Source: Neorhizobium galegae bv. officinalis (GTDB lineage Bacteria > Pseudomonadota > Alphaproteobacteria > Rhizobiales > Rhizobiaceae). Taken from it: 64,000 nt of DNA. Every line of letters starts with the position of its first letter. Within the stretch, counting starts at the first letter, position 1. The stretch lies in the NCBI GenBank assembly GCA_000985875.1, contig CCRI01000001.1:558001-622000 (forward strand), in the 5' to 3' direction. The notes beneath the pieces are model-generated. The model worked only from the letters and a program-made list of their open reading frames with translations, did not search any database and was not told the origin of the DNA. Positions 44,290-53,131 of the stretch are shown one piece after another. A program made the translations under genes and the position numbers.

Positions 44290-44438
44290 GGGCGGCATAC
44301 TCAAAAACATCGGAAGCGAGCGTCGATACCAAACAGAATTTCATGAGACGCATAACTTACATCCGATTGATTGATGAATTGATGGCGCTCATTGTCCCGA
44401 CTGAGCGTTGTCCCATGAGGCACCCAAGGAGAACCGAC

Positions 44439-44648
44439 ATGACTATAATCACCTATCAGGAGAGCGATCGCTCCCGTTTCCGGCCGTCATCTTTCGCCTC
44501 GCCCATCCGCCCCGTCCTGGACGCGGTTGTCAGGCTTCGCGATCAATGGCGCCGTCGCCAGACCGAAAGAATGCTGGAAGGTCTGCCCGCAGAAATCCGC
44601 AAGGACATCGGATGGCCGACGACCAATGCCGCACCGCATAGCCGATAA
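44439..44648 (+). CDS. DUF1127 small protein
   Basis: 69 residues starting at the ATG at 44439, which follows AAGGAG; the longer frame upstream is not favoured. The C-terminal half has the arginine-rich DUF1127 helix pattern (LRDQWRRRQTERMLEGLPAEIRKDIGW). Small DUF1127 proteins in rhizobia and Agrobacterium have been linked to phosphate and carbon metabolism and RNA turnover. It is divergent from the LysR gene. Confidence 0.85.
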   Translation: MTIITYQESDRSRFRPSSFASPIRPVLDAVVRLRDQWRRRQTERMLEGLPAEIRKDIGWPTTNAAPHSR

Positions 44649-44875
44649 CCCTCCCGCCCCATGGCCCGCACGCATGAACGGCGAAGCGGGCCATGCAGGC
44701 TGAGGCACGCTTTGAGCCCCGAGCCTCCGGCAATTAAGCCTGCGACCCGCCTATGTCGCAAAAATGTTATCAGCCTGTCGCCGAAAGCCCTTCTCCGCCG
44801 CCTTTCCCCGTGCCAATGTCGCTTTTGAAGAAAAGCGGGCCGCAATGCACGGCCACGAACAAGGGGAATGACGGC

Positions 44876-45904
44876 ATGAATGTGATGACCAAAAACCCGG
44901 CGGCAAAGCGCTCTCTCGTCTTTTTTCTTGTTCCCCATTTCACCATGCTGCCTTTTGCTGCAGCGGTGGAGACACTCCGAATTGCCAATCGGATGCTCGG
45001 TTACTCGGCCTATACTTGGCGGCTCTGTTCCGCCGACGGCGAAAAAGTCTATTCCTCGAGCGGCATCGGCATTGAAGTAAACTCCTCTCTCGCCGACGAA
45101 CGTCGCAGCCTCTCCGGTGAAAACCGTCCGAATATGGTTCTGGTCTGCTCGGGCGTCTACGTGGAGGAATTCAACAACAAATCGGTCAACGCCTGGCTGC
45201 GCGAAACCTATAACCGCGGCATTGCCGTTGGAAGCCTCTGCACCGGAGCGCACGTTCTGGCCCAGGCCGGGCTGCTGAACGGCAAGCGCTGCGCGATCCA
45301 TTGGGAGAACCTGCCGGGCTTTGCCGAGGCATTCCCGCAGGCCGAAGTCTATGCGGATCTCTACGAGGTCGATTCGAACCTCTATACCTGCGCCGGCGGC
45401 ACCGCCTCTCTCGACATGATGCTGAACCTGATCAGCCAGGATTTCGGCGAGAACCTCGTCAACCGCGTCTGCGAGCAGCAGTTGACCGACCGCGTCCGCA
45501 ACCCGCACGATCGCCAGCGCCTGCCGCTGCGGGCCCGCCTCGGCGTCCAGAACGCCAAGGTCCTGTCGATCATCGAGGTCATGGAAAACAACCTCTCCGA
45601 GCCGCTGTCGCTGGTCGAGATCGCCGACGACGCCGGCCTCTCGAGGCGCCAGATCGAACGTCTGTTCCGCCAGGAAATGGGCCGCTCGCCGGCGCGCTAT
45701 TATCTGGAGATCCGGCTCGACCGGGCGCGGCACCTGCTCGTGCAGTCCTCGATGCCCGTGGTCGAGGTGGCGGTTGCCTGCGGGTTCGTGTCCGCGTCAC
45801 ATTTCTCGAAATGTTATCGCGAGGTCTATAACCGTTCGCCGCAACAGGAACGGGCCGAGCGCAAGCTGAACATGAACACGTCGCGCACTGGGGTCGTGGC
45901 CTGA
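44876..45904 (+). CDS. GlxA/GbdR-like AraC-family regulator with DJ-1/PfpI domain
   Basis: 342 residues. An N-terminal DJ-1/PfpI-type sensor domain (about 12-190) includes the nucleophile-elbow region GSLCTGAHVLAQAGLL, and a C-terminal AraC double HTH has LVEIADDAGLSRRQIERLFRQEMGRSP and VEVAVACGFVSASHFSKCYR. The architecture is that of Pseudomonas GbdR, which senses betaine and dimethylglycine, and of carnitine regulators. It lies between the methyltransferase genes and the dimethylglycine dehydrogenase-like gene. The ATG at 44876 is chosen over earlier in-frame ATGs because preceding codons look non-coding. The preceding 227 bp contain no gene. Confidence 0.85.
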   Translation: MNVMTKNPAAKRSLVFFLVPHFTMLPFAAAVETLRIANRMLGYSAYTWRLCSADGEKVYSSSGIGIEVNSSLADERRSLSGENRPNMVLVCSGVYVEEFNNKSVNAWLRETYNRGIAVGSLCTGAHVLAQAGLLNGKRCAIHWENLPGFAEAFPQAEVYADLYEVDSNLYTCAGGTASLDMMLNLISQDFGENLVNRVCEQQLTDRVRNPHDRQRLPLRARLGVQNAKVLSIIEVMENNLSEPLSLVEIADDAGLSRRQIERLFRQEMGRSPARYYLEIRLDRARHLLVQSSMPVVEVAVACGFVSASHFSKCYREVYNRSPQQERAERKLNMNTSRTGVVA

Positions 45905-45923
45905 GCCGTGGGCTTGCGGCGGG

Positions 45924-46532
45924 TCAGCCTGCCGCCTGCAGCACCATCGTGTAGTCCGAAAACACTCTATTCCGGCCATGGCTTCTCGCCATGAACAGGA
46001 ATTGTTCTGCGGCATTCAGGTAGTTGTCGAACGTTTCCGGGCCGCCGACCTCCGCCAGTCCGATCGAAACGGTGATCGGAAAATCGATATCGCCGAAAAT
46101 GATCCTGATGCCGGCGATCTCCAGCCTCAGCTTTTCGCACAACTCCGTCGCGGCGGCTCCATCGAGATCGACCAGGAGCATGCCGAACTCTTCATCACCC
46201 AGCCGGGCAAAAAGATGCCGGTTGCCGCCGCACGCGGCCCTGAGCCTGGCGGCGGTGGCATTGACGACCTGGACGATGGTTTCCTTGCAATGGACATCCT
46301 TCAATCGCTGGAAATGGTCGATGTCCACGATCGCGACGGCACAGGACATCCCCTTGGAAAGACATGTCCTCACCAACGGTTCGCCAAGCCGGTAAAACTC
46401 CGTCAGGTTGGCAAAACCGGTCAACGGATCGGCGGCCAGACCGGCCGCCTCCATCTGGACGCGCGACGACGCCACCAAACCGTAGGTCGGGTGCTCCTTC
46501 TCCCGGAAATGCTGGCTTAGAAGGTACGGCAT
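45924..46532 (-). CDS. GGDEF-domain protein with altered active-site motif
   Basis: 202 residues. A short N-terminus (about 35 residues) leads into a GGDEF fold beginning DPLTGFANLTEFY and including VAIVDIDHFQRLKD. The signature loop reads RLGDEEFGMLL rather than RxGGDEF, so the motif is GDEEF. The second glycine is lost and the acidic residues are shifted, which makes cyclase activity doubtful. It starts 17 bp after a tandem receiver protein, so together they resemble a two-piece PleD. Confidence 0.82.
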   Translation of the reverse strand: MPYLLSQHFREKEHPTYGLVASSRVQMEAAGLAADPLTGFANLTEFYRLGEPLVRTCLSKGMSCAVAIVDIDHFQRLKDVHCKETIVQVVNATAARLRAACGGNRHLFARLGDEEFGMLLVDLDGAAATELCEKLRLEIAGIRIIFGDIDFPITVSIGLAEVGGPETFDNYLNAAEQFLFMARSHGRNRVFSDYTMVLQAAG

Positions 46533-46549
46533 GCGGAATCCTTCGGGGA

Positions 46550-47398
46550 TCAGGCGACGTTCTTCACCGCCGTTTCCTGACGTCTGGCCTGCATCGACCG
46601 GATCTGGACGAGCGTATCCAGGTTCTGATTGACGCGGCAGTAAAACTCCTCGTCGATGAAGGGGCGCAGCATGAAGTCATTGCCGCCGGCCTTCAGGAAG
46701 CGGGCCGAAAGCAGCCGGTTCGAAGAGGACGAAACGCCGATGATTCTGAGTTCATGCGAGCCCCGCACCGAACGAATGCGGCGAGTAAGTTCGAAACCGT
46801 CGATATCGGGCATGTTGTAGTCGGTGACGACGAGGCCGATATCCGGGTTCTTCTTGAGGATATCCAAGGCCTTGGCCCCGTTCTCGGCAACGCTGACCCG
46901 GAAATTGTAGCGCTTCAGGCGGCTTGAGAGCAGCGCTCGTGCGGTCGGGCTGTCGTCGACGATCAGGACGTGGTGGCGATGATTGGTAAGGAACCGGCAG
47001 ACCGATTCGGCCAGCATTTCAACCGCGAAGACATTGTCCTTGAGGATATAGTCGACGATGTCCTTGGTCAGCAGCTTGTCGCGGGTTTCTTCGTGGAAGG
47101 TCCCGGTAAAGACGATGGTCGGGATCGACAGATCGACGAGATACTCCAGCGCCTCCCCGTTTTCCGCGCCTGGCAGATTGATATTGGAGATCGCCAGCAT
47201 TACCGGTTCGGCGGAACGGTCATAGGCGAGCTGCAATTCCTCGAAGTTGCGGCAAATCTCGACCTCGATGCCGAACAGCTCCTTGAGCCGGGTCCCGATC
47301 ATCGATGTGAAGACGTTGGAATCCTCCGCAAGCACGATGCGGGAGTTTGCCAGTGATTGGCCGGAATACTGCATCCCGGAGATGCCGAGGAATGTCAT
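46550..47398 (-). CDS. Tandem receiver (REC-REC) response regulator
   Basis: 282 residues from the ATG at 47398. The first receiver (about 15-130: SRIVLAEDSNVFTSMIG, LAISNINLPG) appears to lack the canonical phospho-acceptor Asp, with Asn in SNINLPG. The second (about 137-265: VLIVDDSPTARALLSSRL, VVTDYNMPDIDGFEL, FMLRPF) keeps the acceptor Asp in VVTDYN, but the expected Lys appears as Arg in LRPF. It is an adaptor-like PleD-type N-terminal module encoded just upstream of a separate GGDEF protein. Confidence 0.85.
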   Translation of the reverse strand: MTFLGISGMQYSGQSLANSRIVLAEDSNVFTSMIGTRLKELFGIEVEICRNFEELQLAYDRSAEPVMLAISNINLPGAENGEALEYLVDLSIPTIVFTGTFHEETRDKLLTKDIVDYILKDNVFAVEMLAESVCRFLTNHRHHVLIVDDSPTARALLSSRLKRYNFRVSVAENGAKALDILKKNPDIGLVVTDYNMPDIDGFELTRRIRSVRGSHELRIIGVSSSSNRLLSARFLKAGGNDFMLRPFIDEEFYCRVNQNLDTLVQIRSMQARRQETAVKNVA

Positions 47399-47557
47399 GG
47401 TGCCCCTATCGAATAAGATATTATCCCCTCTGATAAACATCCCTAATGGAAACGGTTTGCAGAACCGTTAATCGGAGCCACATTACGATATCAAAACGGA
47501 ACAGGCGGCCCGAAGACCGCCCGCTAACGTCAACGACTTCTTACTTTTAAGCGGTTT

Positions 47558-50071
47558 TCAGGCCCGCAGCGCGGCGTTGTCGGCGTCGAACGGGCTTTCC
47601 GCCACGACGCTGGCATTGTAGAGGCTGCCGAGAATCTTGATCTTGAGCCTGGTGCCGGTCTCTGCGTAGCCCGGCTTGACCATCGCAAGTGCCAGCGACT
47701 TGCCGATACGCCAGCCGTAGGCGCCGTTGGTGGCGCGGCCGATCAGCTCGCCATCTTCGTTGTAGATCGCCTCCGACCCGCGGGCATCGACATCATTGGC
47801 GCCTTCGATGATCAGCGTGCAGAAATTCCACTTCAGCCCCTTTTCCTTGTAGGAAAGCAGGCCTTCCTTGCCGAGAAATACCTTGTCGGTCTTGATGAAC
47901 CGGTCGAGGCCGGATTCATAGGCATTGTACTCGATCGACATTTCGCGCGGGATCAGCCGGTAGGATTTCTCGACCGACATCGAGAGCATGGCTCGGATGC
48001 CGAAAGGCTTGATGCCGAATTCGGCACCGGCTTCCATCAGCTTGTCGAAGATATAGTTCTGCATCTCGATCGGGTGATGCAGCTCCCAGCCGAGTTCGCC
48101 GACGAAATTGACGCGAAGCGCATGGGCGGACGCAATGCCGACGGAAATCTCCTTGCCGGAAAGCCAGGGGAAATCCTTGTTGTCGAGGCTGGTGCGGGTG
48201 AGCTTCTTCAGGACCTGGCGGGACTTCGGGCCAGCCAGGACCAGCACGCCGAGCTTCTGGGTGATCTGGGTCAGTTTGACCGAGCCATCCGTCGGCGCGA
48301 GCTTACGCAGATAATCCTGGTCATGCGCCTCATAGGCCCCCGCCGACACGAGATAGAAACGATCCGGCGCCCATTCATAGACGGTGAATTCGGAACGCAC
48401 CCCGCCCTGTTTTGTCAGAAGGTGGCAGAGCGCGATGCGGCCGCGCTTCTTCGGGATCGCATTGGCAAAGATCGAGTCGAGGAAAGCGCGCGCACCCGGG
48501 CCGGACACTTCCATCTTGGCGAAGGCCGACATGTCGAGCACGCCGACATTCTCGTGGACATTCTTGACCTCGTTGCCCACGTGGTCGAAATAGTTCGAGC
48601 GGCGGAACGACCATTTTTCGACGATCCGGCCATCTTCCAGCGCCGGCGCGTGATTGTGGGCCGTCAACACCTCGACGCCGACGCCGAGGTCTTCCGCAGG
48701 CACTTCATAACCTTCAGGCGCGAACCAGTTGGCGCGTTCCCAGCCGTAGACGGAGCCGAACACGGCACCCATCTTCTTCAAGCGATCATAGACCGGCGTC
48801 GTCTTCAAGGGGCGTGCGGCGGAACGCTCTTCGTCAGGATAATGCATCGTGAAAACATTGGCATAGGCCTCTTCGTTCTTCTCGATGAGGTAGCCTTCCG
48901 TTGCGTAAGGCCCGAAACGGCGAGGATCGACGCCCATCATGTCGACGGTCGGCTCGCCATCGACGATCCATTCCGCCAGCTGCCAGCCGGCGCCGCCGGC
49001 GGCGGTGATGCCGAAGGAATGGCCTTCGTTCAGCCAGAAATTCTTGAGGCCAGGCGCCGGACCGACAATCGGCGAGCCGTCCGGCGTGTAGGCGATCGCA
49101 CCATTGTAGACCTTCTTGATGCCGACGTCGCCGAAGGCCGGCACGCGCACGATGGCGGTCTCGATATAGGGCATCAGCCGATCGAGTTCCTCGTTGAAGA
49201 GCTCGTATTCGCTCTCGTCGGACGGACCGTCGACGTAACAGACGGGTGCTCCGACTTCGTAAGGCCCGAGCAGCAGGCCGCCATTCTCCTCGCGCATGTA
49301 CCAGGAGGAGTCCGATTCGCGCAGGACGCCCATTTCCGGCAGGCCCTTGGCCTTGCGCTCCTGGATCGCCGGATGCGGCTCGGTGACGATGTACTGGTGC
49401 TCGACCGGAATGACCGGAATGTTGATGCCGACCATCTCGCCGGTCTTGCGGGCGAAGTTGCCGGTGCAGGAAATGATGTGCTCGGCGGTGATTTCGCCCT
49501 TGTCGGTCGTCACCTTCCAGAGCCCGTCCGGCTGTTGTTCGATGGCGGTCACGGTCGTGTTGCGATAGATCGTGGCGCCGAGGTCGCGCGCGCCCTTGGC
49601 AAGCGCCTGGGTAAGGTCGGCCGGCTGGATATAGCCGTCGTCGGGATGCTGGATGGCGCCGAGGATGCCGTCCGTCTCGCAGAGCGGCCAGATCTCCTTC
49701 ACCTGTTCCGCCGTCAGGATATTGACCGTTACGCCGATCGTCTCGGCGATCCCGGCATAATACATGTACTCTTCCCAGCGGTCCTTGGTGCGGGCGAGGC
49801 GGATGTTCGAGACTTTCGAGAAACCGACATTCATGCCGGTCTCTTCCTGCAGTTCCTGATAGAAACGCACCGAATATTTATGCAGCTGGCCGACCGAATA
49901 GGAGAGGTTGAACAGCGGCAGAAGGCCTGCCGCATGCCAGGTCGAACCGGAGGTCAATTCCTTGCGTTCGATCAGGACGGCGTCGCTCCAGCCCTTTTTC
50001 GCCAGATGATAAAGCGTCGAAACACCGACCACGCCGCCGCCGATCACCACCGCCCGTGCATGTGTCTTCAT
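47558..50071 (-). CDS. FAD-dependent dimethylglycine/sarcosine dehydrogenase-like protein (DAO-GcvT)
   Basis: 837 residues. The N-terminal DAO-type flavoprotein domain (1-400) has GGGVVGVSTLYHLAKKG and the covalent-FAD His as H46 in SGSTWHAAGL. An FAD_SOX linker follows, then a C-terminal aminomethyltransferase (GcvT) folate domain (about 455-825: NVGVLDMSAFAKMEVSGPGA, VNFVGELGWELHHP, GKEGLLSYKEKG). Such enzymes oxidise dimethylglycine or sarcosine and pass the released C1 unit to tetrahydrofolate as methylene-THF. The methyltransferases upstream would produce dimethylglycine, so this enzyme continues the same pathway. Whether it prefers dimethylglycine or sarcosine is not decided. Confidence 0.88.
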   Translation of the reverse strand: MKTHARAVVIGGGVVGVSTLYHLAKKGWSDAVLIERKELTSGSTWHAAGLLPLFNLSYSVGQLHKYSVRFYQELQEETGMNVGFSKVSNIRLARTKDRWEEYMYYAGIAETIGVTVNILTAEQVKEIWPLCETDGILGAIQHPDDGYIQPADLTQALAKGARDLGATIYRNTTVTAIEQQPDGLWKVTTDKGEITAEHIISCTGNFARKTGEMVGINIPVIPVEHQYIVTEPHPAIQERKAKGLPEMGVLRESDSSWYMREENGGLLLGPYEVGAPVCYVDGPSDESEYELFNEELDRLMPYIETAIVRVPAFGDVGIKKVYNGAIAYTPDGSPIVGPAPGLKNFWLNEGHSFGITAAGGAGWQLAEWIVDGEPTVDMMGVDPRRFGPYATEGYLIEKNEEAYANVFTMHYPDEERSAARPLKTTPVYDRLKKMGAVFGSVYGWERANWFAPEGYEVPAEDLGVGVEVLTAHNHAPALEDGRIVEKWSFRRSNYFDHVGNEVKNVHENVGVLDMSAFAKMEVSGPGARAFLDSIFANAIPKKRGRIALCHLLTKQGGVRSEFTVYEWAPDRFYLVSAGAYEAHDQDYLRKLAPTDGSVKLTQITQKLGVLVLAGPKSRQVLKKLTRTSLDNKDFPWLSGKEISVGIASAHALRVNFVGELGWELHHPIEMQNYIFDKLMEAGAEFGIKPFGIRAMLSMSVEKSYRLIPREMSIEYNAYESGLDRFIKTDKVFLGKEGLLSYKEKGLKWNFCTLIIEGANDVDARGSEAIYNEDGELIGRATNGAYGWRIGKSLALAMVKPGYAETGTRLKIKILGSLYNASVVAESPFDADNAALRA

Positions 50072-50174
50072 GGAAAGAACCCCTCTTCGGCCTCGTGCGG
50101 CCTTTTCGCAAACTGCAGGGACTATGCAATTCCGACAGGCGGGCCAAACGCCTGATTACGACATGCCAAGAGCC

Positions 50175-50207
50175 AGCCCGCGACGATCATCAGAATGGTC
50201 GCGGGCT
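50175..50207 (-). terminator. Stem-loop downstream of the MscS-family gene
   Basis: AGCCCGCGAC (50175-50184) and GTCGCGGGCT (50198-50207) form a perfect 10-bp stem with a 13-base loop, 17 bp past the minus-strand stop at 50224. No strong U-run follows. Confidence 0.55.
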
Positions 50208-50223
50208 CGGACCGGAGGGACGG

Positions 50224-52704
50224 TCATGCGCCCCCTCTTGCATCGTGCTCCTCCTGCGGGATCGGTCGGCCCCGGTGAAAGATGATTTCCTGTTGCGGGA
50301 ACGGGATCTCGATCCCCTCCTCCTTGAACCGCCTGAGGATGGCGATCCTCAGATTGTTGCGGATTCTCAAGCCCTCGCCCATGTCGGCCAGATGGAACCT
50401 CAGTTCGAAATTGAGCGAGGAAGGACCAAAGCTCAGAAACTCCACGTGCGGTTCCGGATTGCGCAGCACTTCCGGCACCTGATCGACCAGTTCCAGAAGG
50501 ATATCCATCACCTTCTGCGGATCGGCATGGTGGCTTACCGCGACCGGCACTTCGGAACGGCCGATCTTGTTGCGATGCGTCCAGTTGCCGACCGGCGAAT
50601 TGATGAGGTCTGAATTCGGGACGATGATCGACTGCTTGCGGAAGGTCTCGATCTCGGTTGCGCGTACCGAAATGCGCTTGACGATACCCTCCGTCGCCCC
50701 GGTCACCACATGGTCGCCCACCTTGAAGGGCCGCTCGACGAGCAGGATGAGACCGGACACGAAGTTCGAGACGATATTCTGGAGACCGAAACCGATGCCG
50801 ACCGACAGGGCGGACGCCACCAGCGCGAAGCTCGAGAGATCGATGCCCGCGGCCGAGACGCCGACGATGACCGCAAGCCCGATGCCGAGGTAGCCGATAC
50901 CGGTCTTGACCGAGTTGCGGACGCCGAGATCCACCTGGCTGCGCGCCAGCACATTGCCGTCGATCCACTTCTGCACCCAGCGCGTGACGACGAAACCGAG
51001 GCCGAAAAGCAGAATGCCGCCGAGAATGCCGACGATCGAGATCGAGATGTTGCCGATCCGGATCTGCGTGAAGAAGCTGTAGATCCAGGCTTCGATATCG
51101 GCAATCTGGAAGCCCCAGGTCAGCAGGATGAGGGGGATGCCGAGGATCAGCGCAAAGGCATAGATGCCAAGTCCCGCGACGAGGCCTGCCTGGTCGAGGG
51201 ACACCTCGCCGAAATTGAAGCGCTCGGCGAGCCGGCGGCCGACCGCCGTATCCGTGAACGATCCCTGTTTCGAAACCGCCCTGCCCGACAAGAGCCCGAT
51301 ATAGATCAGCACGATCACCGCACCGGTCAGCACTATCTGGGTCGAAGCGAACCGGGCAAGCCCCACATACCCCGTGAGCACCGACAGGATCAGGAGCAGG
51401 CCCATGATACGCAGGAACAGCGGAAAGAAGCGCGGCCACCGGTGTCCGGGCCCATCGGGATCCTCGCCCTCGACAAGCCGCGGCTGGACGAAGGAGATGG
51501 CGATCAGGATCAGGCCGATGATGACCGAGGCGAGCAGGCTTTTGACGATGGTCAGAACCAGCGGCGAATTCAGCGCCTCACTGATCGCCCCGAGCAGATA
51601 GTCGAGCCCGTTGACGATCGCCATGGCGAGTACGGCGAGCGTCAGCAGGCGGGCACCGCGATTGGTGATGCGGACGAGCCGCCACTCCGGTTCGCCCGGC
51701 GCCAATACGCCATAGGTGAGCTTCCAGACAAAATTGACGAACCAGACGAAGCCGAAGAAGGTCACCACGATCGGCGTGATATCCGTCCGCAGCACATTGA
51801 ACCCGTCGAGGAACAGGAAGGACGCGACCAGGAAAGCCGCCAGCGACACGGTCTGGATGACCGTCGACCAGAACGCTACCGACAAACGCCTTATGTAGGA
51901 AGGATGCTCATGGTCGTTTCGCCGGATGAAGCGCCCGAACAGCCGGTATCCTCCCGACAGGAAGAGCATGGCCGCCCCAAGCGACAGCGCCAGAGCGCCC
52001 AGCAGCTGCAGCTTCTTGAATTTCCAGACGAAACTGATCCAGCCGCTGAAGGTGGAACCGAAATTCCTGACCTCGGCCACGAACGCGTGGCCGGCATCGG
52101 CGAACAATTCGCCCGACAGCTCGGTATGGCGGAACAGCGTCTGGGTAAACAGCGTGCGTCGCAGATTGGTGATCGTGTTGGCGACCTGGTTCGCGCTGTT
52201 GGAAAGCTGGCCGGCGTCGTCGACGATAAGATTGAGCTCGGAGCGCTCGTTCAGCAGCCGGTTGCGCTCTTCGACGACCGCGGGCGCTTCCGGAGGCTGG
52301 CCGGCTGCCGGCGCCTCGCCGAGGCTCTTGAGCCGGGCCTGGATCTGTTCGACGCGGGTGCGCATGGCATCCGACGCCGAGCGCATTTCGCCGACGATCG
52401 TTTCTGCCTGGACCCTCAGTTCCGCCAGACGTGCATCGTCGTCGGCGTCGCTTTGGATACGGTTGCGGAAGCTGTCGAGCTGCTGGCGGATCGTGTCGAT
52501 CTTTCCCTTCATGTCCGAATTGATCGAATCGAGGGTGACGTCGGGTGGCACCTGCTCCTGGCGCTGTCCCTGCGTCTGCTGTGGCGTCTGGGCCAGGACA
52601 GGCGACGACGAACCCAGTTGGGCGACGGCGATCATGAGTGCCGTGAGAAGCACGCGGGTTATCCGCTGGATGGTTGAAGGGCCGGTCGTGGAAAGTTCTG
52701 TCAA
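50224..52704 (-). CDS. Large mechanosensitive channel, MscS family with DUF3772 N-terminus
   Basis: About 826 residues from the TTG at 52704. A signal peptide ends near VLAQTPQQ. It is followed by a periplasmic coiled-coil DUF3772 domain (about 45-190; KIDTIRQQLDSFRNRIQSDADD), some nine to eleven membrane segments and the MscS pore and beta domain (about 590-800: GIGFGLQNIVSNFVSGLILLVERPFKVGD). It should release solutes on hypo-osmotic shock, relevant in an organism that imports betaines. The start is uncertain because ribosome sites are weak; the frame also continues upstream into non-coding DNA. ATG 52635 would shorten the signal peptide. Confidence 0.87.
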   Translation of the reverse strand: MTELSTTGPSTIQRITRVLLTALMIAVAQLGSSSPVLAQTPQQTQGQRQEQVPPDVTLDSINSDMKGKIDTIRQQLDSFRNRIQSDADDDARLAELRVQAETIVGEMRSASDAMRTRVEQIQARLKSLGEAPAAGQPPEAPAVVEERNRLLNERSELNLIVDDAGQLSNSANQVANTITNLRRTLFTQTLFRHTELSGELFADAGHAFVAEVRNFGSTFSGWISFVWKFKKLQLLGALALSLGAAMLFLSGGYRLFGRFIRRNDHEHPSYIRRLSVAFWSTVIQTVSLAAFLVASFLFLDGFNVLRTDITPIVVTFFGFVWFVNFVWKLTYGVLAPGEPEWRLVRITNRGARLLTLAVLAMAIVNGLDYLLGAISEALNSPLVLTIVKSLLASVIIGLILIAISFVQPRLVEGEDPDGPGHRWPRFFPLFLRIMGLLLILSVLTGYVGLARFASTQIVLTGAVIVLIYIGLLSGRAVSKQGSFTDTAVGRRLAERFNFGEVSLDQAGLVAGLGIYAFALILGIPLILLTWGFQIADIEAWIYSFFTQIRIGNISISIVGILGGILLFGLGFVVTRWVQKWIDGNVLARSQVDLGVRNSVKTGIGYLGIGLAVIVGVSAAGIDLSSFALVASALSVGIGFGLQNIVSNFVSGLILLVERPFKVGDHVVTGATEGIVKRISVRATEIETFRKQSIIVPNSDLINSPVGNWTHRNKIGRSEVPVAVSHHADPQKVMDILLELVDQVPEVLRNPEPHVEFLSFGPSSLNFELRFHLADMGEGLRIRNNLRIAILRRFKEEGIEIPFPQQEIIFHRGRPIPQEEHDARGGA

Positions 52705-52867
52705 ATGTCTGCTCTTTTGTCTTTCGATCGGATTCGTCCGCGAAAATAGAGTGACTTCTGGGCGAAGAAAAGGAATGCTGCAATCAGGTTCCGGGAATTG
52801 TTCCAATTCCCGGAACCTGGACCATTTCTCCGCGTTTCCCCGTCCCAACAACCACTGAGGGTAAGTC

Positions 52868-53119
52868 ATGGAACAGGCAGGTATCGGCTGGATCGCAGCC
52901 ATCATCATCGGCGGCATTGCCGGCTGGCTCGCAGAGAAGTTCATGAAAAGCGACATGGGCTTGATCATGAACATCATTCTGGGCATTGTCGGCGCCATCA
53001 TCGCCAATGCCATTCTCGGAGTCTTCGGCGTCGCGCTCGGCGGCTGGATCGGCTATCTGATTGCCGGCTTCATCGGTGCATGCATCCTGATTGCCGTCGC
53101 ACGTATGTTCCGTCGATAA
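52868..53119 (+). CDS. GlsB/YeaQ/YmgE-family stress membrane protein
   Basis: 83 residues, strongly hydrophobic and glycine-rich, with three predicted membrane helices: WIAAIIIGGIAGWLAEKFMK, GLIMNIILGIVGAIIANAIL and GWIGYLIAGFIGACILIAVA. This is the typical transglycosylase-associated/GlsB pattern. The ATG follows GAGGGTAAGTC. Members are induced by envelope, osmotic or general stress. It is divergent from the MscS-type channel. Confidence 0.9.
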   Translation: MEQAGIGWIAAIIIGGIAGWLAEKFMKSDMGLIMNIILGIVGAIIANAILGVFGVALGGWIGYLIAGFIGACILIAVARMFRR

Positions 53120-53131
53120 TTGCCTTTAAGA

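Noticed and set aside
50156-51439. 427-codon frame overlapping the MscS-type gene on the same strand
   Set aside because: It is an out-of-frame shadow without a recognisable fold; the overlapping frame encodes a clear MscS domain.
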